Shown: positions 1 to 13,000, counted from the stretch's first letter. The stretch: DNA of 64,000 bases from Apiotrichum sp. Y4204 (GCA_025531455.1 JAMYHL010000087.1:62001-126000), one strand, 5' to 3'. The notes: generated by a model from the sequence alone, not told the origin. Numbers and translations: made by a program.

Positions 1-1113
1 CGGGGAGAACGAGTCCATTGGCGGGCTCTTTGCCATTGGCGGGCTCTTTATTGTCTCGTCGTCCGCGGCCGGGAGGCTCGAGGCTGTGGATACCGCTGTT
101 CCAGGTAGGGTGGCCGAGCCTGGGTTGGAGCTCGGCGAAGTCGTCGACTTGCCGCCAAAAATTCCAAAGCCCCACTTCTGTGTCGGCAGCTCGGCAGGCG
201 CCTCATCCACCTCGTCCGCTTCGGGGTCTGTCGGCAGCGGCGGCAGTGACAGCTTTTCCGGCGGGGCCTCACTCGGATCCGCGGCGATAAATTCGCGCAG
301 CGCCTTGACGACCTGGTCGGACGCGACACGGGCCTCCTCCGACTCGTCAAACTGCCCCTTGAGGAGGTCGAGCTGATGGCGGAGCTGGCTAATCTCGGCC
401 TGGGCGGCAATCAGAGCCGCGTTCGGGCGCACACCCGCCGAGTCGATCGATTCTGCGCGTATGTGGCGTTGCTGGCTGCTGCCTGAGCTGATGCTCTGCG
501 GCGATGTGGGAGCTTTTGGTTCGTCGAGAGACTCGTGCGAAGTGCTGGGACGGCCGGAGGATTGAGGCGGTACGGGGGTTTTCGGCTGCGCGGCCTCGGC
601 CACGAGCCGTTGGCTCACTTGGCTCATGGACGGTGCGCGCGAGCCACCACCGAGACGGAGCTCACGCAGGCCGGTGGTTGGCGGCGAGGGGAGGGTGTCG
701 CCACCATCAGATGCGACAGACAAAGCGCTCAGGGGTCGGCCGCGACCGTACGCATTGGTGCGTTTCGGCTTGTCATCCGTGTCGGGTGAAGGCCCGCCAC
801 CGCTCGCGGCACGGATGGCGGCACGATCCTGGTCCTGCTTCTGAAGCGCCATAACGCTCCGCCGCGCCTGCTCCACCTGTCCGCGCAGCAGCTCAACCTT
901 CTCTTCTGCGGCCTCGCGACGTATTGTCTCCTCTCGCAGCTGCTGCTGTACGGCCTCCTTGGCGGCAGAGACGTACGCGTGCTGCTCCTTGAAGCGGCTC
1001 AGCTCGGTCTCGACCACTTCCAAGCGCGTCTCGGCTGCGATACGGGCCTCGTTCGCTGCCGCGAGCGACGTGCGCAGTTCGACCACATCGGCGTTCTCGT
1101 CGGGGGAGCTCAT
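1..1113 (-). CDS. Coiled-coil protein of unknown function, 5' part (cut by left edge)
   Basis: An uninterrupted minus-strand frame of 371 codons starts at the ATG at 1113-1111 (MSSPDENADVVELR...) and is still open at base 1. Residues about 10-100 are a heptad-rich, Glu/Arg/Gln-rich coiled coil. A Ser/Pro-rich low-complexity linker follows (about 105-225), then a second short coiled coil (AQAEISQLRHQLDLLKGQF, about 228-265). After that comes an acidic stretch and a small conserved-looking aromatic patch, QKWGFGIFGGK. The last visible part carries two copies of AKSPPM from an 18-bp tandem duplication (15-49). The first ATG was chosen because it opens directly into the coiled coil and the sequence upstream on this strand is CT-rich, as for other leaders here. 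I do not recognise the family; a vesicle-traffic or cytoskeletal coiled-coil protein, perhaps Sec2-like, is only a guess. The C-terminal domain is outside the window. Confidence 0.75.
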   Translation of the reverse strand, partial: MSSPDENADVVELRTSLAAANEARIAAETRLEVVETELSRFKEQHAYVSAAKEAVQQQLREETIRREAAEEKVELLRGQVEQARRSVMALQKQDQDRAAIRAASGGGPSPDTDDKPKRTNAYGRGRPLSALSVASDGGDTLPSPPTTGLRELRLGGGSRAPSMSQVSQRLVAEAAQPKTPVPPQSSGRPSTSHESLDEPKAPTSPQSISSGSSQQRHIRAESIDSAGVRPNAALIAAQAEISQLRHQLDLLKGQFDESEEARVASDQVVKALREFIAADPSEAPPEKLSLPPLPTDPEADEVDEAPAELPTQKWGFGIFGGKSTTSPSSNPGSATLPGTAVSTASSLPAADDETIKSPPMAKSPPMDSFSP

Positions 1114-3256
1114 GGGGAAGTTGGATGGGATGTGGTTAGGTAGTCTGTGAGAGTTAGTACATGTGCTTGTAGAGTGTGACAGCGCATGTGTGTGGACATG
1201 TATGTGTGTGCGCTCGACGTGACAATGGCAGCAATCATTATAGCGCTGCAGGAGCATCTGCAAGAAGCAATTGCGACTGCAACGCCAGCGAGCGGTGCCA
1301 GCGGGCGGTGCCAGCAACAACATCGGGTGAGGGCAAAGCCACACCAAACAGACCGATAGCACGCGGTGGCAACTGCGACTGGGCGACTCACAGATTACAG
1401 CGGCGACGATCTCAACCCAGACTGGGAAGGCGGTGGGAGCCGTCGCGGTCGCAATGTTGCAAGCCACCGTGCTGGCGTGCTGGTGGCGCTGCCGTCTGTG
1501 CGGGCTGGCGGCGACGCCGGGGCAGGACGAGCGTGGCCTGGGTGGGGGATGGGAGCGACGCGGTATTCGTTCTGTAACCTGGCGGCGACACTTGGGTGGA
1601 ATATAGAGCAGAGAATGGCCAAGTGGACAACGACGAGACAACTCGCAACGACAGCTGGCAAGTTGTGTGTTTTCGATGCAGCGAGACACAGCGAGTTTGG
1701 CTTTGGACAGCGAGCTTGAGGGCCGAGATGTGCCTGTCCACCGAGGCCCGAAGAAGCGCGCAGCAGATGTCGTGCAGGCGCGCAGGCAAAAGGGTGGTGG
1801 CAAGGGCGGGTTCGGGGGTGCCGTGATATCTCAGGGCCGGGCCGACACTTTATCGTGATGGGAACGAAACAGGGATGGATGGGAGAAGAAGGGAGTGGGG
1901 AGGGGAAGAGGGGACACTGCCGTTGGAGAGACGACAAGAGGATGGGATGCGGGAGAGGAGGATGGAGAGAAAAAGAGGAGATCTGGGAGAAGCAGTCGGA
2001 ACTGGGAACGGACAGATTGAGGACAGATTGAGAGGTCTGCTCTGCTGCTCTGATGGAGACCAGCTGTGCTACAAAGGCTGTGATCTGTGATCGTGTGCTC
2101 CACCCCGATCCATCGATCCACCATAATAAGCATGCATCGCCCTTTTCATCTCGCCCCCGCCCTTTTTTTCCATCTCACCGGAATCTCGCCTTGCTTACAC
2201 CACCTGCACCATGTACCAAGCGTGCAACTGTGTTTGTTGATTGTTGACAATAGACTTGCCACCGCTCTTCAGCTCCTGTACGGGCGTCCCGCGCCTCCCG
2301 GTCTCCCGTGGGCCAGCCTTTAGGTTGTGGCATGTGATGGGTTTTGTTTGTGCCTCCATGCCTCCCGATGGAAACTCGCGGACGCGCGACTCTCCATCCT
2401 GCATCCCGGCCATCCATGGCCCATGGATCTAGATCCCACCGTGTGATCCACGCTACCTCTACTTCTATTCATTCTATTTGCGCTGAAACTGCTGACACTG
2501 TTTCTCGAACTCACCGCCATGATCCATGATCCACGACGCGGCGCGCCGCACTCAAGCTTCTATCTCCCCTGGTCTCCTCATTTCCAGATTTGCCTGCCTG
2601 GGCGAAATTGTGGGTAGTCCCAAGCCCAAAGCCTAGCCCAGCCCCGCCAGCCGGAGCAGCCCCCACCGGTAGCGCCAGCCACACGTCAATCGGCGCCACC
2701 GGATAGGGTGGCGAGCGGTCTCGAGTTCTGAGACAGGGTGACTGGCTGGGTAGTCCGGTAGCTGGACGTTGGCACACCCTTGCGCTAATTTAAAGAATGG
2801 AACATGTATAAAATGGCGGTGGGCTGAACGAGAAGCGCCGCATTGCTGTATCAAAACAGGTAGCTAGCAAGCTGGGGAGCTGCAGGACCTGCGAGAGCTC
2901 CACACAATCTTGATTGTTTACAGTACGCAGTATACATACAGTGTACAGTTCATGATGCAGAGTGCACAAGGCGCATACCCAGGTGATACAGCCACTGAGA
3001 GTAATCAAGCGATTCGGGACGCTGGTACCACCGAGATTAGCACGCGCACCACACGACCAGCGACATCATTCCGCAACACCTCAGGACCGCGTTTCACGGA
3101 TCGCGGACTAACCACAACAAGGGGCATGTTGCATCTTGATTCCAGTCTTGCTTCTGGACGGCCCGGCAAACGAGTAGCAGTATGGCGCCCACGATGATCA
3201 TCTCAACTAGTCATGCATACTACAGCGATCTCCCTACACCTCCCACAACCCCGACA
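1114..3256. other. Intergenic region (promoter of the coiled-coil gene; 3' flank of Y14)
   Basis: About 2.1 kb without a supportable gene. On the minus strand, 1870-2000 is strongly pyrimidine-rich (plus strand GA-rich), like the leaders of other genes here, so the promoter or 5' UTR of the gene at 1113 probably lies there. Open frames on both strands have poor composition, no family similarity and no plausible splice partners. I see no tRNA or other structured RNA. Confidence 0.6.
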
Positions 3257-4417
3257 TTAGCGACGGCCCGGAGACACGGAGCGGTCGCGGCCCCGCCCCC
3301 GGAAGTTGCGTCCGCCGCGTCCGCCTGCAGGCGGCTTGGCGAAGGCAAAGTCGCTGCGCGTCAGTAGGAGAACATACAGGGGATAGGCAAGGGTATCTGG
3401 CAGGGAGTGTGTGTTACGAACACCCAACAGCGAGCTAGGAGTCGAGAAGAGGTGTCTTGAAAGTCGGGCACCTCTATCTCCATCTCTCACTCACGTGTGG
3501 ATCGTCTTCTCCAAGAACTCGGTGCCGTCCGTGGCCTTGATCGCCTCCTCGGCCTCGCTCTTCTGCGCGTACTCGATGAGGGCGTATCCCTGTATGTCAG
3601 TGGCGCCACGGAGTGAATGGTACGGAGAGGAAAGGGTGGTAATGTTGGTAGATTCTTCAGGCAAGTGCGATGGAGTCCGTAAGTGGTCGCCACCGTTCAC
3701 GGCGCTTGCGCTCCGCGCATCTTCTCGAGAAAGCACCATTGAGGTGTCCATCCCTCGAGACGCCTGACCGCGCCGTGTGCAAGCTGCTGTCTTTCCACAA
3801 GGCGCTTTCGGGGGTCCCACGGTGACTGGTTGGGTAGCGGACTGTACAACGCAACCAGGTGTGTCATCGTAAATGCCACCCGCATAGGAAGACCAGCACC
3901 CAATTCAGATCCCCAGCTGCCCGACCACTGTCTCCACTGTGTCCTTGACCTTTCTCCTGCCCCATCCGCTCGCCACTCACCATAACATAACCCGTACGAC
4001 GGTTGAGCGCCATGCTCATATTCCTGACGTCGCCGTACTCGCCAAACAGGTCCTGCAGGTCCTCCTCTGTCGCCTCCTCATTGAGTCCCGTCACGATGAT
4101 GATCCACCCCTCGACGGCTGCCAACGTCAGCGTCATGAACGGCCAGTAAAGCTGTCCAAATTGAATACGCACAGCGGGCGGCCCATGCCGACGAGTCGCG
4201 GCCGTTGCTTCCGGCTGTTAAGTCAAGGTGATGAGGAAGGTGGCAAGAACGAAATCAGCGGTTGTTAAGGTCAGGCGTCAGCATCGCGTCAGCTCGGCAA
4301 CGCCTCGCCATTGTGGGACATACACTCCGATCTCCTGCGGTCTGAATGTCAGCGGATGGTCAGAGTGGGTTTGCGGATGAAAAGAGGACACCCACCTGAC
4401 ATGTCAACGTCCGCCAT
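3257..4417 (-). CDS. Y14: Exon-junction-complex RNA-binding protein Y14 (RBM8A)
   Basis: Six exons on the minus strand give a protein of about 136 residues: 4417-4396, 4341-4324, 4214-4173, 4117-3981, 3589-3495 and 3353-3257. The core is a single RRM beginning at the family signature RSVEGWIIIVTGL, followed by EEATEEDL, then NRRTGYVMGYALIEY, which matches the human Y14 pattern ([20 protein letters not shown]...LDRRTGYLKGYTLVEYE). The tail is Arg/Gly-rich and ends in SVSPGRR, the usual Y14 C-terminus. Y14 pairs with Mago in the exon junction complex on spliced mRNA. The N-terminus before the RRM is only about 30 residues, shorter than the roughly 70 in animals. It depends on an 18-nt exon (4341-4324) that keeps phase and is bordered by a good acceptor (CTGAC..TTCAG) and donor (GTATGT). 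The RRM exons are secure; the first three exons are my reconstruction. Confidence 0.87.
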
Positions 4418-4479
4418 GGTGGTTGTTGGAAGGGGGAAGACGTGTCGCGTTCGGTGTGTGGAATTACTTGAAATGCGGG

Positions 4480-4487
4480 TATATAGG
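4480..4487 (-). promoter_or_regulatory. TATA-like element upstream of Y14
   Basis: The minus strand reads CTATATACC about 65 bp upstream of the Y14 start codon, in the space shared with the divergent glutaredoxin gene. Position and sequence fit a TATA box; nothing else here proves it. Confidence 0.4.
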
Positions 4488-4989
4488 GCTCTGGGGTCTT
4501 GAGTGACTCCTTTTGTTCGCGTCGCGTTTAGCTGGAAGAGATGATGGAAGTAGTGTTGATGTTATTGTTGTTGTTGTTGATGCTATCGGATGTCCTTTGC
4601 TGGTCACCAGTCTGCCGGTCTTCCCTCCGCCTCCGTCATTCCGCGTCAACGTTCAACGCGGGAATATTTCAAGTGGCACGCGGGCACGGATCAACGGATC
4701 AATTGCATCAATTGATCAACAGATTTACATCACACCAGCTCCACGCAATATGCACGTGATCATTACCTAACGCGCATTTGACCTCCCTGGTGGTGGCGTG
4801 CTGGATGCTGGTGGCCAACAGCCAAGCCCGAGCACGTCAATAATGATCAATAATAAAATCCAGCTCCAGTCCAGTCCAGCCAGCAGTCCGACATCGGGGC
4901 ACCTCAACGACAGAGAGATTAATCATCGAGAATCAAAGAATCTTCGAACCTGCTTTCCATCTCTCTCCACCTCTTCCTCCACTCCCAAA

Positions 4990-5953
4990 ATGTCCACCAA
5001 CCTCGTCCAGGTTACCTCGCCGGAGCACTTCCGCACCCTCCTCTCGGAGGACCTGAACCGCGTCTCGCTGCTCAACTTCTGGGCACCATGGGCCGAGCCG
5101 TGCACGGAGTTTAACGCCGCCGTCGCCGCCGAGGCTGCCAAGTTCCCCTCGGTCCTCTTCCTCAACGTGAGTGAAACAACAGATGGGGATGGTAGCTGAC
5201 AGCCAGATCGAGGCGGAGGAGCAGGCCGACATCTCCGAGTCGTTTGATATCGAGGCTGTGCCGTCGTTCCTCATCCTTCGTGTGAGTACAGTGGAGCCGT
5301 GACGAAAGACGCGCGACATGTTGGGACAGTGAACGCGTTTTGCTCCCCAGTCAACATCGGACATTCTTTGCGAGATGTTGGCTGCACACGCGCAAGGCAG
5401 CTCGTGTCACACCATGGCATCGCTACAAACGTGTGATCGGCTCATTCGCCTTCTAACTCAATTACTAACACCACAGGGTCACAGCTTGCTCGCGCGCCAC
5501 TCCGGCTCTGATGCGGCACTGATGCGCTCGCTTCTCGCGCAGCATGCCGCGTCGCCTTCCGCCCCGTCCGCCAACGTCCCGTCGTCTGCCGCTGCCGAGT
5601 CGGCAGCATCCGAGCCCGCCCGTCCGCGAACGGAGGAGGAGATCACTGCGCGCTGCCACGAGCTGATGAACAAGCACAAGGTTGTGCTCTTCATGAAGGG
5701 CAACCCGTCCGCACCCAAGTGCGGCTTCTCGCGGCAGACAGTCGGGCTCCTGCGTGAAAAGGGTGTCGAGTTTGCGTGGTTTGACATTCTGAGCGACGAG
5801 GACGTGCGCCAGGGCCTCAAGCGCGTCAACGACTGGCCCACGTTCCCGCAGATCATTCTCAACGGCGAGCTCGTCGGCGGACTGGATATTCTCAAGGAGA
5901 TGATGGAGTCGGGCGAGTGGGACGAGGTGTACACCGTCGACGAGGAGAAGTAG
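4990..5953 (+). CDS. GRX4: Monothiol glutaredoxin of the Grx3/Grx4 type (thioredoxin-like plus CGFS glutaredoxin domain)
   Basis: Three exons (4990-5166, 5207-5281, 5477-5953) encode about 242 residues. Residues 1-100 are a thioredoxin-like domain in which the usual WCGPC site is WAEPC (residues 34-38), so only the second cysteine remains, as expected for this family. An Ala/Ser/Pro linker leads to a glutaredoxin domain with the diagnostic CGFS motif (C166-S169) after KGNPSAPK, then the GSH-binding WPTFPQ and [10 protein letters not shown] segments. Family knowledge: such proteins bind a bridging [2Fe-2S] cluster with glutathione and control iron regulators and cytosolic iron delivery. The first intron is only 40 nt and the second 195 nt; all phases join without a stop. 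The start is the first ATG in frame with the thioredoxin fold, after a CT-rich leader. It is divergent from Y14. Confidence 0.95.
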
Positions 5954-7065
5954 GCGAGACGAGCCTCCCCGCGAGAAGCGTCCCCGTGTTGTGTCTTCTA
6001 GAGGTGTGCTGTAGCTGGTAAACTAGCCGTCTATTTGTGTTATTCATCGCTTCTGCGCGAGCTCTCCAACTCGTGTCGCCGTCGTTTCTGCTCGCTGGTG
6101 GACCGGATATCTCCCGTTGTGCGACTGCGACCATCCTTTCACAGGAACCAGTTGCCAAGGGACGGAAAATCACAAGGTCCAGAAGAGTATTGACGGATCG
6201 ACGACCAGCAAGCGCGCATACCCAGCCCGACCCATTCCATGATCCATTGAGCCATTGATTCCTTTTTACCTTTTTCTACATGCATATGGTGTGAGATGTC
6301 AGTACTTGCAGCGATGGAACAGCGATGACGATGAAGGGGCCAAGGGGGTTATGCATTGCACTGAATCCTGAAAAAAGAGTGCCACACTTTGCAAACTCCG
6401 GATGGCCGGCGACTCACTCGTGGCTGGGTTGGGAGGAAGTCGCCGATGCACACCCAGGCGTGCTTTTGATTATTCGATAATGCCATCCAGAGAACACGGG
6501 CCAGAATACAAGCGTAGTGTAAGTAGTGGTGGCGCACACGAGTCATTTGGAACATAGGCAAGCGGAAGCAATTAAGACTCTACCAAGTCACTGCACGCTG
6601 CAAGCGTCCACCACACCGCACACTGCTGTTCCAGCTCGCCCTTTGTCCGCCCCCCCCTTCCCCTTCCTCTTCTCGTACCTCTCAAGGACACCAGACACCA
6701 CCGCCGACTGGAACGCAAGCATCAGCCGCACTCACTCGCGTTCGCAGTCGTCACCACCACCACCACTCATCCTCTCATCTCCATCACATCCCCCGCCAAC
6801 ACCACCTCATCCTCTTCTTACAACACCACCGCTTGTTCACAACACACACCCTCCTTCCTCATCAGGCCATCCGGATCGGCATTGTTCAAAAACAGCCTGG
6901 CCTGGCCTGCCTCCCATTTCAATCCACAAACATCCCGCGGCGAGGGGATGCTGAATCGTTAATTTACCGGTCAACACTCTTCCCTCTCCTCCCCTCTCCT
7001 CTCTTCTTCCCTCCACCCCTTCTCTTCCAACCCACACCGCCGCCCTCAGCGCACTTCCCCCGTCC
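5954..7065. other. Intergenic region and CT-rich leader of NOT1
   Basis: About 1.1 kb. The half next to NOT1 (about 6640-7060) is a long C/T-rich tract on the coding strand with few purines, typical of a promoter and 5' UTR of a highly expressed fungal gene. Frames through this tract translate to Pro/Ser/Leu-rich nonsense. I see no separate gene. Confidence 0.6.
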
Positions 7066-10000
7066 ATGTCACACCCTCCTCCCGGCCTGGGAGGCGGGGT
7101 CGCCAGGACCGGCCCTCCGCCCGGCTTTGGATCGTCGGGCGACATTGCGGGACAGGCCGCACGCGCACCCCAAGGCGGTCAAGCACAGGGTGGCCCCGCG
7201 TCGTCTAATGCCAGTGGAGCCAACGGCACCGCGGCCATTGTCCGCGCCCAGATTGTCTTTCTCCTCACCACCTTTACCGAAGACTCGTTTGACAAGGCCG
7301 CCGCAGAGATCAGGACGGTAAGTGGAGCTGCTGAACCATCTTGGACCTCTAGAACACACATCCATCACGCGCCCCCCGTACTAACTCTTCAGCTCGCGTC
7401 GACCCATGGACCTGAAATGTATCATCACTTTGTGCGCCGCACTGCAGTCGTGGCGTCGCCAGTGATCCAGGTCCTTGTCCAGCACTCGCAACAGTACAAG
7501 GATGACCCCGCGGCCCCTCCTCCCCAGATCCCAACGTCCGGCTCGGCCGCCCTCGCCTGGCGCCTTCTTGCGACCGAGGCAGTTCGTGCCGCCCGCGATG
7601 TTGCGCTCGCGCCCCACTTTGTCATTACCGTGCTGTCGCCGTCCCAGGGCACGCCTCTCCCCCTGCCTTCTCTCCGTCTCTTCAACCTCCCTCCCGCCAT
7701 CCTCTTCTCTCTGACGGCTCTCACCTTGGCTAATCCTCATGTCTTCCCGGCGACGCACCCCTCGCATGACGCGCTTCTTCAGACTTTGCACCAGACGTTC
7801 CAGGGCGCAATCGAGGTGCTTCGCTCGGGCATTCCCTTCTGGGTAACCAACATTCCCAACCAGCCCCAAGACGACCTCACAATGCAGGAGGCGCGTACGC
7901 TGATACTAGCACTCTACCCCCGAGGCGGCAGTGGTAACGGTGGGACAACGTCGCGCCCCCCGACTCCTACAAACCCGACTCCTCCTCACTCATCTCCTCT
8001 CAATTCGGTGCAGCGCACAGTGTTCCTGTCGTCTCTCACCATCAAGTTTTCCTCCCCGGCCATCATCCTCCAGACCCTCTCGGCACTGTCGCCAGGTGGT
8101 GCCCCGCGCACGCCTGGTGCTATACCCCTCGAGGACATTCTGTTCGAGCTCGGTGACAATCTCACCCAGGATGAGGGAACCGTAGAGGCGGTCATTGGCC
8201 GCTGGTGGGGTCCATGGCTGCTTGAGGAGCCGAATCAGGCCGCAATCATGGAGGAAGTTATCCACACCCTTCACGGGCTTTGTCGTGGTCTACAGGAGCG
8301 CCGCTCAGTGGACTTCCACGGTGTCATCAGCGGCATGTGTGCCACGACCCAGATCCCCTGGGTCAAGGTTGTCCAATCGTTTGACACCCCGCAGAGCCTG
8401 CTCTCGCCCCCTAGCGCGGTCCCGCTCGCAGCCAGTCTTCTGCTCGTTCCTCCCCAGTCGCCAGTTCCTCCCATCGCCGGCCTTCTTCCCGCCAGCCAGC
8501 AGGACTCGACGTGGCAGAACCTCTCCTCGCTGCTCTACGTTCTCCGCAACATATCGCAGCTTCCTCCGGACTCGCTTCCTCTCTTCACCCTCCCCACCTC
8601 GCCTGCGCCAAGCGCGTTCGCCCGCATCGTCGAGCCGTACCCTTCCGACGCGCAGGTCAGCAAGGCCGTCCGCCAGCAGGCCAAGGACGTACAGGCCGCG
8701 GGTCTGTGGAACACGCTCGGTCTCGTGCAGGTGCTGATCCAGGCGTGCGCCCTTGCGGACGAGGAAGATGGCTCAGACCGCGACGAGCGCGTCGACATTG
8801 GCCGCCGCGCAACCGAGCTTCTCGAGCGCGCCGCCAGCCTCGCCCCAGAGCTGGTGCTTATCGCCCTCGAAAAGCTCCCCAAGCCGTTCCCGGTGCCCAT
8901 CGCTGCGATGCACTCGAAGCTCACGGAGCTATACATGGTCAACTCGCCGGCGCAGCTTGCCTCCCCGGCCCTAGTGTACCAGCAGATGTGGGAGCTCAAC
9001 CCCAATGGCCTTCTTGACCTCCTCACAGAGTTCTACTCCGAGGACGAGAACAACCTCGGCAAGGTGGTGGAGATTGCGTGGGAGCTGCAGATCCTCGACA
9101 AGCTCCTCAAGAGCGACAACCTCCACTTTGCGCTCGATGTCGCCGCCCTTTCCTCCAGCAAGGAGTACTTTGCGCTCGAAAACTGGCTCCGCGACAGCGT
9201 TGCCGTCAACGGCGATGACTTCCTGCAGGCCGTCTTCGACTTTGTCGAGCACAAGATACGTCTCGAGATGGACCACCAGCACCAACCCGGTTCGGTGCCG
9301 AGTCTCATGTTCACCCTCTCGGACGAGGCCTACTCCATCTTCATCCGCGTCATTCGCAAGGCGGAGAACCTCACCCGCGAGGACATTGTGCGCTTCAAGA
9401 CCCTGCGTACTGATATTCTCATCCTGCACCCGCGTCTGCTCAACCTCCGCCCCGGATCGAAGGAGGAGCAGGGCTTCGTGGTTGCGAGCTACAGCAAGGG
9501 CATCACCGAACAGGTCGACGACATGTACCGCCGCATGTACAGCGAGGAGTACGATCTCACCCTCGACAGCGTCATAGCGGATCTCGTGCGGTACTCCAAG
9601 TCGGACGACCACCGCGACAAGGAGCTGTTCGCGGCGTCGCTCCACTCGCTCTTCGACGAGTACAAGTTTATAAAGACCTACCCCGCCCGGGAGTTGACCA
9701 TGACGGGCATCCTCTTCGGTGCGATCATCGACACCCGACTTGTCAAGGACACGCCCGCGTTTGTCGCGACGCGCTACGTGCTCGACGCGTGCAAGACGCC
9801 CCCTCACGAGTCGCTCTACCAGTTTGGCGTCAGCGCCCTTAGTGTGTTGCGCGGCTCGCTCGTCGACTTCCCTGGTCTTTGCCGCTCGTTGCTCGAGATT
9901 CCGGCCTTACACGAGTCTCACCCTGGGTATATCAACGAGATCCAGGCAGCCCTCGTCGAGCGCGAGGAGCTCGACCAGCAGGGCGGTGTCAAGCTCGCCT

Positions 10001-13000
10001 TCCCTGCTCTTAAGCTTCCGATTCTTATTGAGGAGGGTGACGACGAGTTCAACGAGCCCGAGCCTGGAACGCGCGACAAGATCATGTTCATCATCAACAA
10101 CATAGCGCCGAACAACTATGAGGCCAAGTCGCAGGAACTCGTCAGCCTGTTCAAGCCGCGTTACTCGCGCTGGTTCGCCCATTACTTTATTGATGTGCGT
10201 GTGAGTCTCGAGGTGAACCGCCACGACCTCTACATCCAGCTTCTCGACCTTTTGAACTCGCCGATCCTGGAGCGTCACGTGCTGTGGGAGACGTACCGCA
10301 AGGCCCGCGACCTGTTGAACGCGGAGACCACTCTCACCTCCTCTGCCGACCGCACTACCCTCAAGACAGTCTCCCTCTGGCTCGGACGTATCACGCTTGC
10401 GAGAGACCTTCCCATTAAGCACCGCGAGCTTTCCGTCAAGGATCTCCTCGTGCAGGGCTACGACAACAAGCGCCTTCTCGTCGCCATACCGTTCGTGTGC
10501 AACCTTATGCTCGCTTGCAAGGACTCGCCCGTGTTCCACATCCCCAACCCGTGGTTCCTCGTCATCATACGCGTGCTTGTCGAGCTCTACCACTTTGGTG
10601 ACCTGAAGCTCAACATGAAGTTTGAGATCGAGGTGCTCTTCTCCAAGCTCGAGATACAGCTCGAGTCGGTTGAGCCGTCGGACATTGTGCGCACGCACAC
10701 TCCCCCGCCTCAGCCCAAGTCCGAGGACGGCAGCCGCCTCGAGATGGAGCTCCAGAGGCAGCTCAACCACCAGACCGAGGTCGCCAACGGCCAGCGTGCG
10801 GACGCCACATACCCTGACTCTCTGGATGACCCCTTCAGCCGCATGCAGGCGATGCAGACCGAGCAGGCTGCGGCTGCCGCACACGAGCAGTTCCTCCAGA
10901 ATGTCGACGAACTTATTCGGCAGCTCCCCGAGTTCCTTCACTTCAACTCGGACCTCGGTGTCCTTCAAGCGCCGACCTTCAAGCGCATCGTGCTCCACTC
11001 TATCGAGCGCGCCATCCGCGAGATTGTGTCCCCCGTCGTGGAGCGCTCTGTCACGATTGCCGGCATCTCGTCGCGCGACCTCGTGCAGAAGGACTTTGGT
11101 ACCGAGGGCGACTCTGTCAAGATGCGCAAGGCCGCTCACCTCATGGTGCAGAACCTCGCGGGCAACCTGGCTCTGGTTACGTGCAAGGAGCCTCTTCGCA
11201 CCAGCCTTATCCAGCACATCCGCGCCCTTGTGTCGCAGAACGGCTTCACGGAGGAGAACGTCCCCGATGCCGTCATCGCTGGTGTCGTGAACGAGAATCT
11301 CGACGTCGCGTGCGATATCATCCGCAAGGCCGCGATGGAGAAGGCGATCCGCGACATTGATGTCAACCTCCAGCCCCAGTTTGCTGCCCGCAAGGCGCAC
11401 CGCGACTCGCGCAGCCAGCAGCCGTTCTGGGACGGCGCGTCGTTCTCGGTCGCCATCTCGCACACTGCGCTCCCCGACCCGCTGCGCCTTCGCCAGGGCG
11501 GTCTCACTCCTCTTCAGCTTCGCGTCTACGACGACTTTGCGGAGTCGGCGCGCCCGCCCCTGCAGCCCGCTCCCACGCCTGCGCTCAACGGCGACTACAT
11601 GGCGTACGACGGCGCCCTTCCGCCTCCCCCGGCCGACCCTCGCCGCCCTGCGTCGCGTTACGAGGGCGAGAACCAGCTGCTCCAGCCCCACCACACGATG
11701 GAGCGCTTCCACGAGATCATTGCCGAGATCGAGAAGCAGATTGCCCAGCACCGTGCCAATTCGATTGACCATGTCGAGGAGGACGACGACCTCCGTGGCC
11801 TCAGCCGCACCATCTTCATGCTTGCGCAGTCGTCGATGCACCGTGAGGCGACGACCCTCAACCTTGCGCAGAAAATCGTGCAGCTCCTCTACAAGACCGA
11901 CTCGTCGCTTGGCCGTGAGGTCTATGTTGGCATCCTTCAGCAGCTCTGCCGCCATGCGCCCAAGGTCGACCACGAGGTCAAGTCGTGGCTTGTCTTTGCT
12001 GAGGACTCGAGGAAGTTTAATGTGCAGGTGACAAGCATTCTTATCCAGGCCAACTTTATCCGCGCCCCGGAGCTGGACGCCCAGCTGGCCAAGCAGCTCG
12101 GCCGCAACCACAGCAGCGAGATTGTGGACTACATTGCGGCGCTCATCCGTGAGTGCTGCATCGGGGAGAACGCCTTCCTCGCGCGCAACAACTTTACGCT
12201 GTGTGTTGCTGCCCTCCTCAAGGCCCACGAGCTTGGTCAGTCCACTCAGGACGGCGATAAGCTGCTCGAGGATCTTCGTGACGACAGCGTCGTCCCCCCC
12301 GAGCCCAAGTCGGCTGCCATCGACCCCAAGATGCACGAGCGCCTCCAGCACTACTTCTTCAAGTGGGTGCGCCTTTTCACCGACAACCCCAACTCGCCCG
12401 AGGTCTCGTTCGTCCCGTACATCACCTGGCTGCAGACGGACAACATCCTCGGCGGCGAGGACCTCTCGACGGCCTTCTACACGACCGCCATCAAGGCCGC
12501 CGTTGAGTGCGACACCAAGTCAGAGCACGGCACCTGGCACGGCACCGACTCGCTCGCCAAGTTGATAATCCTGATTGTCAAGAACTACGGCGACAAGAGC
12601 GGCCCCGGCAGTGTCGCGAACACGGTCTACTACTTTAACAAGATCATCACCATCATGTCGTACAGCCTTGTGCGTACGCAGATGAACGACGACCAGTTCG
12701 ACCAGCGCCCGTGGGCGCGGTTCTTTACGAGCATGCTTGCGGAGATCTCAACCATTGACGCCACTATGCCGGACGTTGCCGTTGGCTGCCTCAAGAGCAT
12801 TGCGAACGCGCTCGGCATCACCCAGCCGACCTACGCGCCCCGCTTTGCCTTCGGCTGGCTGTCGATCGTGTCGCACCGCCTGTTCATGGCCAAGCTGCTC
12901 TCGGTGCCGCACCAGGAAGGCTGGGCGGACTACCACCGATGTATCATGTGGCTCCTCCGCTTCGTTGCGCCCTTCATCAGCTCCACCTCGCCCGAGCTTT

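Noticed and set aside
1395..1937. 180-codon minus frame as a separate gene
   Set aside because: Pro/Ser/His-rich translation of a pyrimidine-rich promoter or leader; no motif or splice partner.
9907..12351. 814-codon open frame on the minus strand, inside NOT1
   Set aside because: It lies entirely opposite the conserved NOT1 coding region. In strongly GC3-biased genes the antisense frame lacks stops by composition; the translation is a Leu/Val/Arg/Glu mixture without family likeness.
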